From contig CM030368.1 in the NCBI GenBank assembly GCA_017893485.1, positions 106,213,549-106,277,548 of the forward strand: 64,000 bases of DNA, read 5' to 3'. Positions 37,502 to 48,665 of this stretch are shown in pieces. A program made the translations under genes and the position numbers. The DNA comes from Hemerocallis citrina (lineage: Eukaryota > Streptophyta > Magnoliopsida > Asparagales > Asphodelaceae). Numbering within the stretch: position 1 is the first letter of the stretch; each line of letters starts with the position of its first letter. Under the pieces are notes generated by a model. The model worked only from the letters and a program-made list of their open reading frames with translations. It had not been told where the DNA came from and did not search any database.

Positions 37502-40202
37502 ATGGAATTTGATATCCCTATTTGGTTATATTATGGGGGTGAGGTAATTAAGGATCCGAAAATTGGATATTCTTATAGTGATATTGAACCGGTAATTATT
37601 TGGACTACCCCCAACTTTGGTTACGCAGAATTAATAGATAAGATATATGAAGTCACCAATTGGGATAGAAGTGAAATGAGTCTGAAACTGAGAGCCCGTT
37701 ATTCTGCTCGTAAAGGGGATGGACAGTATTTCATGTTGGTACCCATAGACAGTAACAGTTCTCTGAGGTCTATCTTGCTTAGGACACTTCATCCAAGTTG
37801 TGGTTGGAATATATTTGAGTTATATATCGATCAAACGAGGCATCCAAATACTACAAGAGTTGTTATCGAAAGTCCAAGACCCACAAGGACTTTGAAATCA
37901 TCTGCAGAGTCACACGCAAGGATTTCAAATACAATTGGAGATACTAGCACAACTCCAACGAAACCTGTTTCCTCCGAATACGAGCAGGTACATCCAACCC
38001 CATTGCCACAAAATATTTTGGTAGCTGGCATTGCTATGGAAGACTTTGATAACGTCATTGTAAATAACGACTTGGTAGAAGAGGAAGAAGATGAGGTACG
38101 CGGTCTCGAGGATGATGATGAGGAGATTGCCATTGAAGCTCCAGTTGTTGATGCCAATGTTGATGTGCCGGTTAATAATGCCCGCGTGTTGCCAACTCAG
38201 GACACAAGTACAGCTATGCGTGGATCGCAATCAAGTGAATGGATGTCCCGTGCCACCATACATGAACATGGCCAGTCTTCCATTGGTTCTTCCAACTTGG
38301 ATGAACTCTTCATAGGTCAAAGATTTTCAACCAAAGATGCTCTACAACATCAAGTGAAGATGTACGCCGTGAAGAACCACAGAGAATTCGTGACAGTAAA
38401 ATCAGATCGTTGTCTATACCATGTGAAATGTAAATACGCACCCATCCACCATTCAGCCGAGCAGATTGCAGAAAATCCATCACTTCAAAGTGAAGTTGGT
38501 TGTCCCTGGCGCTGGCGTGCAATTGTTCCCAAAGATCGTAATTATTTTGTGGTGAAAAAGCTTGAAGGTGTACACACATGTGTGATTCCTACATTAACTC
38601 AGGATCACAGCAAAATTGACTCGACGGTCGTATCGATAGTCATAATGGATACTCTGAAGGAACAACTTTCAATAATACCAAAAGCCATAATTGGGATGGT
38701 GAAGGGTAGGCTCCAATACACAATATCATATTGGAAAGCTTAGAAGGCAAAACATAAAGTAATTGAGAAACTATATGGTTCTTTTGAAAAAGCGTACACT
38801 AAATTACCATATCTACTCATTGCAATTCAAGCTTTAAATCCGGGTACGGCTGTACATTGGGCGAAGATTACGACCGGGCCGGGTATAGAAACATTTAAGG
38901 GTGTTTTTTTGGGCATTCGGTCCTTCCATCGAAGGATTTAAATCATGTAGACCAGTTATAAGTGTAGACGACACTCACTTGTACAGAAAATATAAAGGTT
39001 GTTTGTTGATTGCGGTTTCACCAGACGCAAACGGAAGGTTATTTCCGTTTGCGTTTGCACTGGTTGAAGGTGAAAGCATAGAAACGTGGACATGGTTCAT
39101 GAACTGTATTTGGTGCTTTGTTACAGATCATGAAGGTCTTTGTGTCATTTCTGACCGACGTGCCGGTATTTTATCAGCAATGGGAAATGAGTTTGGCACG
39201 TGGAGGGAACCATTTGCATATCATCGGTACTGTATGTGGCATTTTGCTAGCAATTTTCATAAAAAATTTGGTTCGAAATTTTTGATGAATAAATTGAAGG
39301 TAATTGCGTGTCAAAATCAGTGGAAAAAGTACGAGGAAAAGATGGCACAACTTGAAGCTAGCAATGCTGATGCGGCTAATTGGGTAAAGAAAAAAGCAAT
39401 TGAGAAGTGGGCACTTACTGCTGATGGTGGGCGTAGATATGGTATAATGACAACAAATCTGTCCGAAGTTTTCAACTCGGTTCTAAAAGGTGTTTGTAGC
39501 TTACCTGTCACCGCAATTGTAGAACAGATATTTTTCCGTCTAAACATGTACTTCACCGACCGGCGTGAGGCCGCGCAAACACTTATCAGTGAAGGTAAAC
39601 TATGGGCACCCCAGATTCAGGACCTAATTGATGTCCGCCGTGAAAAATCTAATTTACATGAGGCCATAATGTTTAATAATCGCGATGGTGTTTTCGGGGT
39701 GAAAACGGGTATTAGAATGGACGGTGGATATCAAAAAGGTGGACATTGGCATACGGTGGACCTAGAAGGCCGAACTTGTACATGTGGCAAATTTCAACTG
39801 ATCCACATTCCATACTCGCATGTGTTAGCGGCATGTGCTTCACGTGTGCTTGATTATCAACCGTACATAGATCCCTTCTACTCTACGGATTCGTTAGCAA
39901 AAACATGGGCACCAACTTTCAAACCTATACCAGACGAATCTTATTGGCCTACCCAAAGCGCACCGGTACTAATAGTTGATTCTAGTCTTCGTCGAGTGAA
40001 GGGGAGGCCTAAGAGTACTCGCATCCGCAATGACATGGACGCATGAGAAGGTGGGAGTAGTGGAAAAGTATGTTCGAAATGTGGTGTAAGTGGACACAAT
40101 AGACGGAGTTGTAAGAATGTACAAAGTGTGGGACTTCACAATCTACCCGCACTTGAATATTTTCCTTGTTATTGGATGTTAGTTATGTCTCATCCTCTGT
40201 AA
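37502..40202 (+). pseudogene. MURA-type transposase of the MULE
   Basis: The enzyme would bind the terminal repeats and cut out the element. The ATG at 37502 follows a likely leader intron. The N-terminal half is acidic in the middle (EEEEDEVRGLEDDDEE). The MuDR-type zinc domain starts near residue 267 (FIGQRFSTKDALQHQV, then CPWRWRA and HTC). Three defects split it: TAG at 38741 where Trp is expected, a frame change at the T run 38904-38910, and TGA at 40044. Catalytic residues are readable: Asp in VDDTHL (38967-38972), Asp in ISDRRAG (39153), Glu in NLSEVFNS (39465). A SWIM-type finger follows (CTCGKF...IPYSH, 39777-39822) with Tyr where the third Cys is usual. After the last stop the same frame holds a zinc knuckle, CSKCGVSGHNRRSC, to the stop at 40200. 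Family membership is sure; activity is lost. Confidence 0.93.
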
Positions 40203-40370
40203 GTGTTTGTATGAAATTATGGACATCTTTTTATTTGTTGAGCAATTTAAGTTTAAATTGTTTTGAGTGAGATTTGTGGTTTGAATTGGTGGTGGATATA
40301 GTTAAATTTGTTGTAAATAAACAATCACAACAAAACATGCACAGAAAACCTGCACAATTATTCAAACAAC
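40203..40370. other. 3' flank of the MURA gene
   Basis: AT-rich sequence, likely the 3' untranslated part of the transposase transcript. Confidence 0.4.
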
Positions 40371-40672
40371 AGATGTCGTTGTTGTGAATAACGGCATCTT
40401 CTTTCTATGCCGTTATTCTCAAGGACGACTGTGGAGACAGAAAATCTGAAAATTTGAGATTTTGATGTTTAACTGATGTCGTGCTTCTGAACAACGGCAA
40501 ACAGAATTGATGCCGTTATTTTAGAAAACGGCAGGATTTGAAGGTGTTGTTATCTTGGATAACGGCATACTTATGGACATCTTCATATATGCCGTTATCC
40601 ATACTGATGTCGTTATTTGCAAGAATGTTACAGGATTAAGATGCCGTTATTGTCAATAGCGGCATCTTTTAT
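40371..40672. repeat. Central cluster of AACGGC stem-loops
   Basis: At least seven GCCGTT/AACGGC half-palindromes or hairpins, for example GATGTCGTTGTTGTGAATAACGGCATC-like 40372-40398, related to those in the terminal repeats. They lie between the two convergent genes. Confidence 0.8.
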
Positions 40673-41299
40673 TCAGGGTTTTCACTTCACAGACATGCAC
40701 AGACATCCAAACTTGATCTGTGCATGTCTTGATCAATTCATCAATTCACAGACATCCAGACTTCAAAATCAATTCAATTCAATTCATCAATATCCAATTC
40801 ATCTAACAAATTTAACTTAAAAATTTACAAACTTACAAATTCACATGCTTTCCATCACAAACTTCATCAAGTTCCAATGCTTAAACATACTTCACAAACT
40901 TAAAATTTTTCAACCAGATTTCATCACAAACTTTTGCACAAAATTTTGCACTAACTTCACATGCTTTCCTTCACAAACTTCATCAAGTTCACAGACATGC
41001 ACAGATTTGCACAGATACACAGATACTGTACAAATACTTCATCAAGTTCACAGACCTGCACAGATACATCAAGTTCATCAATTTATCATTAAGTTCATCA
41101 AGTTCATCCATATTTCACAGACTCTTCCCTCCAATATGCACATCAAGTTTCAAAAAATGCACAAATGAAATCTTTGAAAACATGCACATCAAACTTAAAA
41201 ATACTTAAACAATTCATCAACTACATTGCATGCACTACATCAAGTCTATAATGACAAAAAAACAATAAACATCAATAATACATAAAGTTTTCTACAGTT
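40673..41299. repeat. CATCAAGTTCACAGA-rich spacer
   Basis: Words such as ACAGACATGCACAGA and AACTTCATCAAGTTC recur irregularly. No gene; it is the far 3' region of the PMD gene. Confidence 0.5.
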
Positions 41300-42525
41300 T
41301 AACTTGGCGTGAAGTGTTGGGGTGCTCTCCTCCTTCGAGCCGGGACTTTCTGCCTACGTTCCCGGGGTCTCTTGCGTTGCGGGTTCACTAGGACCAACTT
41401 CTTCTTTGTTATCACCTCCTCCTACTTCAATCTCGGGATTTGCCAATTCGCTTTGCGTAGAAGGGAATCGAACGGTCTTACCCCTTCGTGGATGATGTGA
41501 TGGAGTTTGAAGTTGAGTTTGAGGTGCGAGGGGATCTCCCAATTCCAATGCTTGTTGTGGTGGAGATGGAGCTTAGCTAGCGGTAGGTCGTACTTGTTGG
41601 CGTTGCTCTTCGGTTGACCGCATAAGGTCATTAAAATGTGGACCATCTCCAACGTCTTCAAGAGAGGTACGAAATTTGCACAGGAGGTCTCATGCCAATT
41701 TTTTGCATGCCTTATTGGCATTGCTCTTCAAGACACTCGCACATTTTCTCGCCATGTCCCATGTGTTGTCGATCTATAATAGTAAACCAAATTAGACATA
41801 ATCAAAGAAGCATAAGTAAAATTCCTCCAAATAAATGTAATTGAACAAACAAACTTATTTACTATTAAACGGTATGATGAAGCTTTTGGTTGATACATGG
41901 GTTATGATGATGAATGTGTGGGTGGTGGTTCAACCTGGTGCGCGGGTATCGGTTGTTGGATACCCGCGGGAAGTTCCGTTTTTGGCACGACATACAATCT
42001 TGTGATGCGACGGTACCATGCCATATAAGCTGTTTGCATTGATCCGTCATACGGCCGTACAATACCCTCAACTACCAACTCGTACCTTCGCTCATTCCAA
42101 AATCCTACATAAGCACGGTGGTGATCGGCCCAATCCATGTTTGGTAAACGACCTTGACCCGTGATGTTGTGTAGTCTACGATCGTACAATGCGTTTAAAG
42201 GGACGGGTTGTTGTGCATTGAATTGGCAAAAAACACGGCCGGGGTAATAAAACTCCACAACTGAGAAGTTCACAAGTGGAGCTAAGGTCAACCACAACTG
42301 ATTATTGACAATGCAAATCGGTAGTAGACGTTGCAGCCTATCATCTGTGTACGAGGTGCAATTGACGAACTCTTCCCTCAACTGATCGAGTTCGTCCCTG
42401 TAATAGGTGAGGACACCACGTGGGTTATCCCTCCATGTACGCTTCCCCGTCCAGTAGGCACCGAGAGGAGCTCTCAGCACAGGATTATCCTGTAGTACTC
42501 TCCAACTCTCTGATAGTACCGTGAC

Positions 42526-42980
42526 TGTAATACCCCGTATTTCTGAAATAATATATATATATGATTTGAAAAATATATAATGGAATTTGGGGGTTGTCCT
42601 ATACTGTTGGTTTGATATTTGAATGTGGGATGATGATGTCATCCGGTAGGATGTGATTGGAGGATTTGGTTTCAGATTGTATAATGTTGAGATTTTTTAA
42701 AGATGTGGATTTGGTTTGAGAAATAGATGACGTGGCAGTCTTCCAATGATGTGCTCACGGGATTTGAACGGGATTTGTGAAGGATGTTGAGAAATATAGT
42801 CCCACATGGGAAGTATACAAAAATAATTTGAGTATAAATATAATTGCCTATGATCAAGAGTCACCTAATTGGTTAACCACTTTTTGAGAGGCAGCCTGTG
42901 GTGGGCAGTTGTACTACATAGTATCTAATTTGTCTTCTAAAAATATTAAAATTGTCTGAGTATTGGGGCGGGGCGTTACA
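42526..42980 (+). repeat. 5' LTR of the TRIM
   Basis: TGTAATACCCCG to GCGTTACA, with TATAAATA at 42833-42840. Matches 43283-43735. Confidence 0.95.
42833..42840 (+). promoter_or_regulatory. TATA box of the TRIM LTR
   Basis: TATAAATA, also present in the second LTR near 43588. Confidence 0.5.
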
Positions 42981-42982
42981 AA

Positions 42983-42994
42983 TGGTATCAGAGC
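42983..42994 (+). other. Primer-binding site of the TRIM
   Basis: TGGTATCAGAGC, complementary to initiator tRNA-Met, two bases after the 5' LTR. Confidence 0.9.
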
Positions 42995-43024
42995 CGACTT
43001 TCGACACCAGGTGTGGAAGAGGGC

Positions 43025-43190
43025 CTCAGTATGATCCGCGGTATTGAGAGTCATTGATCTCCGGGGTCAGGTATATTTTGCGGTATTGAGAGTCACTGAT
43101 CTCCGGGATCGGGTATGATCTGCGGTGTTGAAAGTGATTGATAGCCAGGTATCCGATCTGCGGTGTTGAGAGTGATTGATCTCCGGGATT
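43025..43190 (+). repeat. About 40-bp tandem repeat inside the TRIM
   Basis: GCGGTATTGAGAGTCATTGA and close variants recur four times with irregular spacing of about 40-50 bp. They fill most of the TRIM interior. Confidence 0.8.
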
Positions 43191-43268
43191 GAGGACGACG
43201 CTACATCGGCTAGAAAGGCAGATCCTACACTAGATGTGTGCCCTGTACTCAGCGAGGACGCTGATTTC

Positions 43269-43282
43269 TAAGGTGGGGTGTA
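43269..43282 (+). other. Polypurine tract of the TRIM
   Basis: TAAGGTGGGGTGTA directly before the 3' LTR. Confidence 0.6.
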
Positions 43283-43735
43283 TGTAATACCCCGTATTTC
43301 TGAAATAATATATATATATGATTTGAAAAATATATAATGGAATTTGGGGGTTGTCCTATACTGTTGGTTTGATATTTGAATGTGGGATGATGATGTCATC
43401 CGGTAGGATGTGATTGGAGGATTTGGTTTCAGATTGTATTATGTTGAGATTTGTTAAAGATGTGGATTTGGTTTGAGAAATAGAAGACGTGGCAGTCTTC
43501 CAATGATGTGCTCACGGGATTTGAATGGGATTTGTGAAGGATGTTGAGAAATATAGTTCCACATGGGAAGTATACAAAAATAATTTGAGTATAAATATAA
43601 TTGCCTATGATCAAGAGTCACCTAATTGTTAACCACCTTTTGAGAGGCAGCCTGTGGTGGACAGTTGTACTACATAGTATCTAATTTGTCTTCTAAAAAA
43701 TTAAAATTGTCTGAGTATTGGGGCGGGGCGTTACA
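43283..43735 (+). repeat. 3' LTR of the TRIM
   Basis: Pairs with 42526-42980 at roughly 98% identity by eye, so the insertion is recent compared with its surroundings. Confidence 0.95.
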
Positions 43736-44560
43736 GTGACACGGGGTCGGCCGAGGTGTATTCTTTCCCAACACCATGTTTGCAAGATGGACATCGGCCC
43801 GGTCATTTGAATCGACCCCATCAAACAGTTACATAGTGCACGGTAGAGGGAGGCTAGAGCCGCACTTCCCCAATTATATCGGCCGGCTGTCTGCAGGTCA
43901 GCAATGAGTGGAAGGTACATGAGGTGGACTACATCACCTGAAGAGTTACGGAATAGAATCCCTCCAATCATTGACAGTAGGTAAGCACGGGTATAATTCT
44001 GGAGTTGGATGTCCGTCGGTACGGCTGGCATCTGATTAGTGAACTCCGCATCAAGAAAAGCACGTCTAATTGATTCCCCAGCCCATATTCCGTGATCCAC
44101 TTCAGGCACGACCAGCCTAAGATAATCTCGTACCAAAGCTACCTTATTGAACATCAAGTTGCCGGTGACGGCCACCCCATCAATTGGAAGACCCGCAATC
44201 ACGGCTACATCTTGTAGGGTGACCATCATCTCTCCAACCGGCAAGTGAAACGTGTGTGTCTCCGGCCTCCATCGCTCCACAAGAGCGGTAACTAGAGCGT
44301 GGTCACACTTGATTTTTGCCAGCTTCGACATCCCGTAGAATCCGCTGCTTACCAAGTAATTTTCACTACCGGGAATCACCGGCATGATGTTGTGCATTTG
44401 GAAACTCATCTTCTCTACATTCCCGATCCAAACGGCCTGTGATCTGTGGTCTTCTTACAGAAATAGAACGGTAGGATCTAATGGACCCGGATGTCCTTGT
44501 GGTCCAACTGAAGAAGTAGAAGAAGCACCAACACCATGCAAAGAAAATGGTTGTGTAGGA

Positions 44561-45154
44561 TCCACTGGCCTGTCAACAATAACAAACACTAATCAACAAC
44601 AATTTTAGTAAAAGAATTTTCAAAATAAACTAAGTATAATTCATCACAAATGCGTTATTCCTCAAATCCGAATCGTTCATAACATTGTAAAAAAATGGAC
44701 TTTTATAACCTAAGTATGAATTTTGAACTACTTGCAATCATCATAATGACAACGTAACCCCCCCCCCCCCCCAAACAAAATATCTCTCCAAATTCTTTGT
44801 TTTCCTAACAAAATGAACAATTCCACCTTTCTCAATAATTCAATATTTTGTAAAACCCTACATCACTAACAATACATAATATTATTTCCAAAATTACTAC
44901 TTCAATAACACAAATCTACATTACTTGTACTATACTACCAATGCACACATCTATCATACTATCAAAATCAACTTTACAAAATACAAATTAGGGTTTTTCG
45001 ATACTTACAATGATTTCGGATTCGGAATGATTTGGCACTCTCAATGAAAGATTGAAGAGTACACACCCAAATACAAATCAATTACACACCCGAAGATTTT
45101 AGGATTTTTTTTTTTTAAGGGTTTAGGGTTTTCGGAGTCGAAATGGGGAAGGAA
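44561..45154. other. 5' flank of the PMD gene in the MULE
   Basis: AT-rich, with a run of 15 C at 44758-44772 that may be slippage or an assembly error. It presumably holds the PMD promoter together with the right terminal repeat. No other gene. Confidence 0.5.
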
Positions 45155-45568
45155 AGAATCACAAGGGAAAAGGGGGAAGAAGAAAGGTTTTTCGATTATA
45201 GGAACCTGTGCAAAATGTTTTTAACTCATGCCGTTATCGTGAAAAACGGCTTTAGTATAATATATGCCGTTCTCTTAGAGAACGGCATCAGTTGCTTTCA
45301 ATTTGCAATTCTCTCTCGTGTCACAATTGATACTGTAGAGATCTTTAGACAAAAATAAGCTATGCCGTTATTCCCAATAACGGCACAACACTTTTTTTTA
45401 AAGAAGATGCCGTTATTGGGAAGAATGGCATAGAAATAACTGATGCCGTTTTTCCCAATAACGTTTGTTGCTGATGTGTCACAAACAAGGGCATCTCGCT
45501 AATTGTTTTGGAAAGTAGGGCAAGTCCCTAATTATTTTCAAAAACAAGGGCAGTACGGCAAATTTTTC
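45155..45568 (-). repeat. Right terminal inverted repeat of the MULE
   Basis: Reverse complement of 36809-37215 with scattered differences and small indels. Its stem-loops include ATGCCGTTATT-CCC-AATAACGGCA near 45362-45386. Confidence 0.9.
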
Positions 45569-45577
45569 GGCCATGAC

Positions 45578-46388
45578 TGAGTCAGATAGTTTGATGCAAG
45601 GCCGGCGACTTAACGGTGAATCGACAGGTGGGTGGAAACAGGATTGAGGTCGAAATAGGTAAAGTTTTTGGGTGAAGTTATAAGTGAGGTCAAGGATATT
45701 AAGATGGTCTTACGCGATATGGAGAGGCGAGAGCATCGGTGACGTTGGTAGATAGGGTTCAGACTTTGGAATTGGAAGGAGGAGAGTGGAGGTGATGATA
45801 GAGTTGGAGAGTTTACAGAATTGCCGCCGACTCCGGTTGAGGACAAGGACAGGCCGACAATGAACATAGTGGATGGAGACGATGGTGATGACAGTGAACT
45901 TGAATGTGAAAGGCGGGGAACTTGGTGAGATGGAGAAAACATAAATAGCCGATGGCGGCAGCTCGATTAGAATCATGATCAATCTTACAATCATAGTCGT
46001 GGTTGGAGAGTACGAAGATAAGTTGAGGAAGAAGATGGATGGTGTAATTTTTTTTAAAAAAAGGAAAAAAAGAATCATGATGTCACATGGATTAGATTTT
46101 GACACAATATACGGGATGATCCAATGGTTCACGTTCTCTTATATATCAAATCATATGCATTTCGTATTTAGAAGATTTACTCCAAAAGGAAGAACCTGAC
46201 ACAATTAGTAGGTGCATAATTTCTGTACTGATTAAAAAAATAAAAGACAAAAATAACCTTTTAAAGGAAGAAGGGAGAAATTAACTCCAATTTTGAAGGA
46301 CCAGTCAAAATATTGTTATGGTAGTTATTAGTTTGCACCACAGAAGAACTTACAAAAAAAAAACTGTTATTTTTTCAGTTTAACCGTT
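45578..46388. other. Intergenic stretch between MULE and Tat element
   Basis: No convincing gene. Several open frames overlap in opposite directions without a known domain. It ends with the first CCGTT duplication of the next element. Confidence 0.5.
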
Positions 46389-46977
46389 TGATATGGCTAA
46401 AAAAGGGGTTAAATCGGGATTGTCCAAATCGGGCACGGATCTCAAAGCCTAGGGGTAAAATGGTAATTCCACCTACTGACGGTCTAAAATGGGAACTAGG
46501 TCTTTATTCAAAGCCCAATAACCCATAAATGGATCTGTCTCAACTGGATACGAGTTTCGACCCGCAGCAAACCCAGTCCAGCAGGGTAGAATTAGGGTTC
46601 CTGATTAATACTAATCAACGGCCCTGATTCACATCTATCCTTTCACTGGGAATTAGGGATTACATTCCTTATCTGATCACAGGGATTACATTCCTAATCT
46701 GATCCCTAAGGCGACTATAAATACCCCCCATCCACCACCATTAAGAGGTAATCAATCTTTTGCCAATTTACGCTCTTTCATAATCATTCCTGATTACTGA
46801 CTTGAGCGTCGGAGGGTGCGTCGCCGGGATCAACCCCGGTGTCTCGCACTTTTTGCAGGTGAACGGCGGGAGCCAACGGTCAAACTCCGGCAGAACAGGT
46901 TTCAGGTTTGTTATCCAAGTTTTCCAAGAATCCATAAATACTATCTGTTTACCCCCACATCAGATTTAGCAGTAACA
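46389..46977 (+). repeat. 5' LTR of the Tat element
   Basis: TGATATGGC to AGTAACA. About 96% identical to 59238-59825 by eye; most differences are transitions. Confidence 0.95.
46716..46723 (+). promoter_or_regulatory. TATA box of the Tat 5' LTR
   Basis: TATAAATA followed by CCCCCC; repeated at 59564-59571. Confidence 0.6.
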
Positions 46978-46980
46978 GAT

Positions 46981-46997
46981 TGGCGCCGTCTGTGGGA
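46981..46997 (+). other. Primer-binding site of the Tat element
   Basis: TGGCGCCGTCTGTGGGA three bases after the LTR. Tat-type elements commonly carry this sequence; I did not verify the tRNA. Confidence 0.8.
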
Positions 46998-47048
46998 ATC
47001 AAACGAATAGCAGCCTCCCTTCTTCCCGTTGGTCAGATCTTCTCCAGC

Positions 47049-48665
47049 CATGCCTCCTAGGAAAGTAAGATCCAGAGGGTCCAACCGTGGACCCAACCCC
47101 GTTGATCAGCAACAGGAAGTCCCCATCCAACCCGCTCAGCAGCAGGGGCAACTTCCTCCTCAAGCTGAGGACCCCCTCCAACAGGACCAGCCTCCTCTTC
47201 AGAATTAACAACCCCCTAAGGGTCCCCCCGGTCTTCAGAATGCCGGTGCGGGGACCTCGCATCCCAACCCGCAGAAACAACCTCTCCATCAGGACCGCGT
47301 CTCAATACACAATGCCTCTACGGATTCTATGGCCTCCCACTATCCCCGAGCTTCCGACCCTCGCAATACCATCCTCAATCGGCAAAAGGATGAGGATCTT
47401 CGCCGCCGTCTGGATGAAAAGCGGGCCCCGAGAGGGAGCCTCCCGCCAACAACGTCCGGATGAGCGATCTCCTCACCTCCGAGACTACAGAAGGTCCCCT
47501 ACCCGAAGAGGGCGAAGAGAGTCCCCCGAGCATCATAGGAGAAGACCTCATTCCCCTGCCGGTCGGCAACATCCGAGGAACGATGAGGCACCCATCACTC
47601 GTGCCGAGTTCCAGCAATTCCAAGCAACAGTGTTGCAAGCTCTCAACCTCCGACCCAACAACCATAATACCCAAAGGGTTCCTACTCCACCACAGGGTCC
47701 AAAGTCCTCACCATCGGTCCATAACTCCTCCTCCGACTTCTAACGACTAACAGCATATTCCTAGTCCTCGCCGCTCCCAGGGTCACCGTTGCCGCGGTCC
47801 CCGCTCTCCTTCCTATTAAGACGAGTCCAGGGGCTCGTTTGACTACCGTCGGAGGGACGATGCTCTCTACTGCCGTCTCCACGAGATGGAGAGGCGCATC
47901 GGCCGAATAGACAAGGATGAGGAGTTGAGAGGAAGAACCATCCGCCCGAGCAGACCTCCCTTCTCCCGAACCTTCATGGAGGCTCCTATCACAAGAGGTT
48001 TCAAACCCCCGCAGTTCGAAACTTACTCGGGGGAGTCAGACCCCGTGGACCACATCGAAAGCTTTAAAACCCTCATGCTATTCCACCAAGCTTCCGATGC
48101 CTTGCTGTGCAAGACCTTCCCCGCCACTCTTAAAGGTTCGGCTCGGGAATGGTACTCCCGCCTCGCCCCGTCCTCCATATTCTCCTTCGAACAGTTTGAG
48201 ACCCTCTTCATCACTCATTTTGTGAGTAGCAGACGCACAGGAAAAGACCAGCATCTCGTTACTCCAGCTCCTCCAGGAGAAGGGGGAGAAGTTGAGAGAC
48301 TACGTGAGGAGGTTCACTGCAGAGGTAAGATCCATCTCCTCCCTCGACCAGTCAGTTGCGGCGGCCGCCTTCCAATCAAATGTCCTCAACTCTAACCTTC
48401 GCTCCTCCCTCTCCAAGAAGCCTCCTCATAATTTTGCCGACCTCCTTCTTAGGATCGAGAAGTACATTCGGGCCGAAGAAGCCGAATATCTCCTGGGCTT
48501 CGGAGGGTCTACCTCCGAGACAAAAAGAAAGGCAACTGAAGAAGAAGGGGTCAAGAAGCTTCAGAAAGACAATGGCGGTCAGCGCCGACCTCCCCCCAGA
48601 TTTGAAAAGTTAACTCCTCTTAATGCCAACATTTCCACAATTCTCATGGAAGTCGAGAAGGAGGG
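47049..48665 (+). pseudogene. gag: Gag of the Tat element
   Basis: The ATG at 47049 (MPPRKVRSRGSNRG) is the first after the primer site. An N-terminal Gln/Pro-rich and then Arg/Ser-rich part leads to the gag core at about 47970-48220 (FKPPQFETYSGESDPVDHIE, then FPATLKGSAREWYSRL). The frame changes about four times (near 47430, 47750-47880, 48235 and 48660) and at least one stop (TAA near 47208) interrupts it. The gag zinc-knuckle-like motif (CRYHRDHGHDTNDC, about 48724-48765) falls in the frame of pol. Not functional as it stands. Confidence 0.88.

Larger units (their letters stand above)
42526..43735 (+). mobile_element. TRIM retroelement (1.21 kb)
   Basis: Two LTRs of 455 and 453 bp differ at about nine places. 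The 5-bp duplication GTGAC stands at 42521-42525 and 43736-43740. The interior is only 302 bp and has a primer site and a purine tract but no coding frame, which defines a terminal-repeat retrotransposon in miniature. It must be moved by proteins of another element. The LTR ends (TGTAATACCCCG, GGGGCGTTACA) are like those of family B, which suggests a Ty3/gypsy helper. Confidence 0.95.
41300..44560 (-). pseudogene. Plant mobile domain (PMD) gene carried by the MULE
   Basis: The translation matches the PMD family (MAIN/MAIL1-like proteins and their transposon relatives): HPGPLDPTVLFL near 44510, then SSGFYGMSKLAKIKCDHALV, ERWRPETHTFHLPVGEMMVT and DVAVIAGLPIDG, the family's core. The product's role in the transposon is unknown; host PMD proteins act in nuclear silencing. 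Stops: TAA after TVLFL near 44466 where Gln fits (LQEDHRS). The TRIM at 42526-43735 splits the frame between LGRPRVT and VLSESWRVLQ. The first exon ends by 41902. A second exon starts after a likely acceptor at 41774 (IDNTWDMARKCASVLK) and shows three further stops. The RRGKTVRFP tail follows. Intron donor unresolved. Confidence 0.88.
36809..45568. mobile_element. Mutator-like element with MURA and PMD genes (8.76 kb)
   Basis: Perfect 9-bp duplication GGCCATGAC at 36800-36808 and 45569-45577. The terminal inverted repeats start GAAAAATTTGCCGTACTGCC and run for about 400 bp each. A MURA transposase gene reads rightward (37502-40202) and a PMD gene leftward (44560 to about 41300), meeting around a central cluster of AACGGC stem-loops. 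A TRIM retroelement lies in the PMD gene. Both genes are broken, so the copy is not autonomous now. MULEs that carry PMD genes are known in plants, as I recall; this copy's detailed arrangement is read from the sequence. Confidence 0.93.

Noticed and set aside
41865..42071. Minus-strand frame overlapping the PMD end
   Set aside because: It is an alternative frame of the PMD exon; the main frame has the family motifs.
47375..47882. Minus-strand open frames opposite gag
   Set aside because: They shadow the GC-rich gag sequence; no known domain and no splice or start context.
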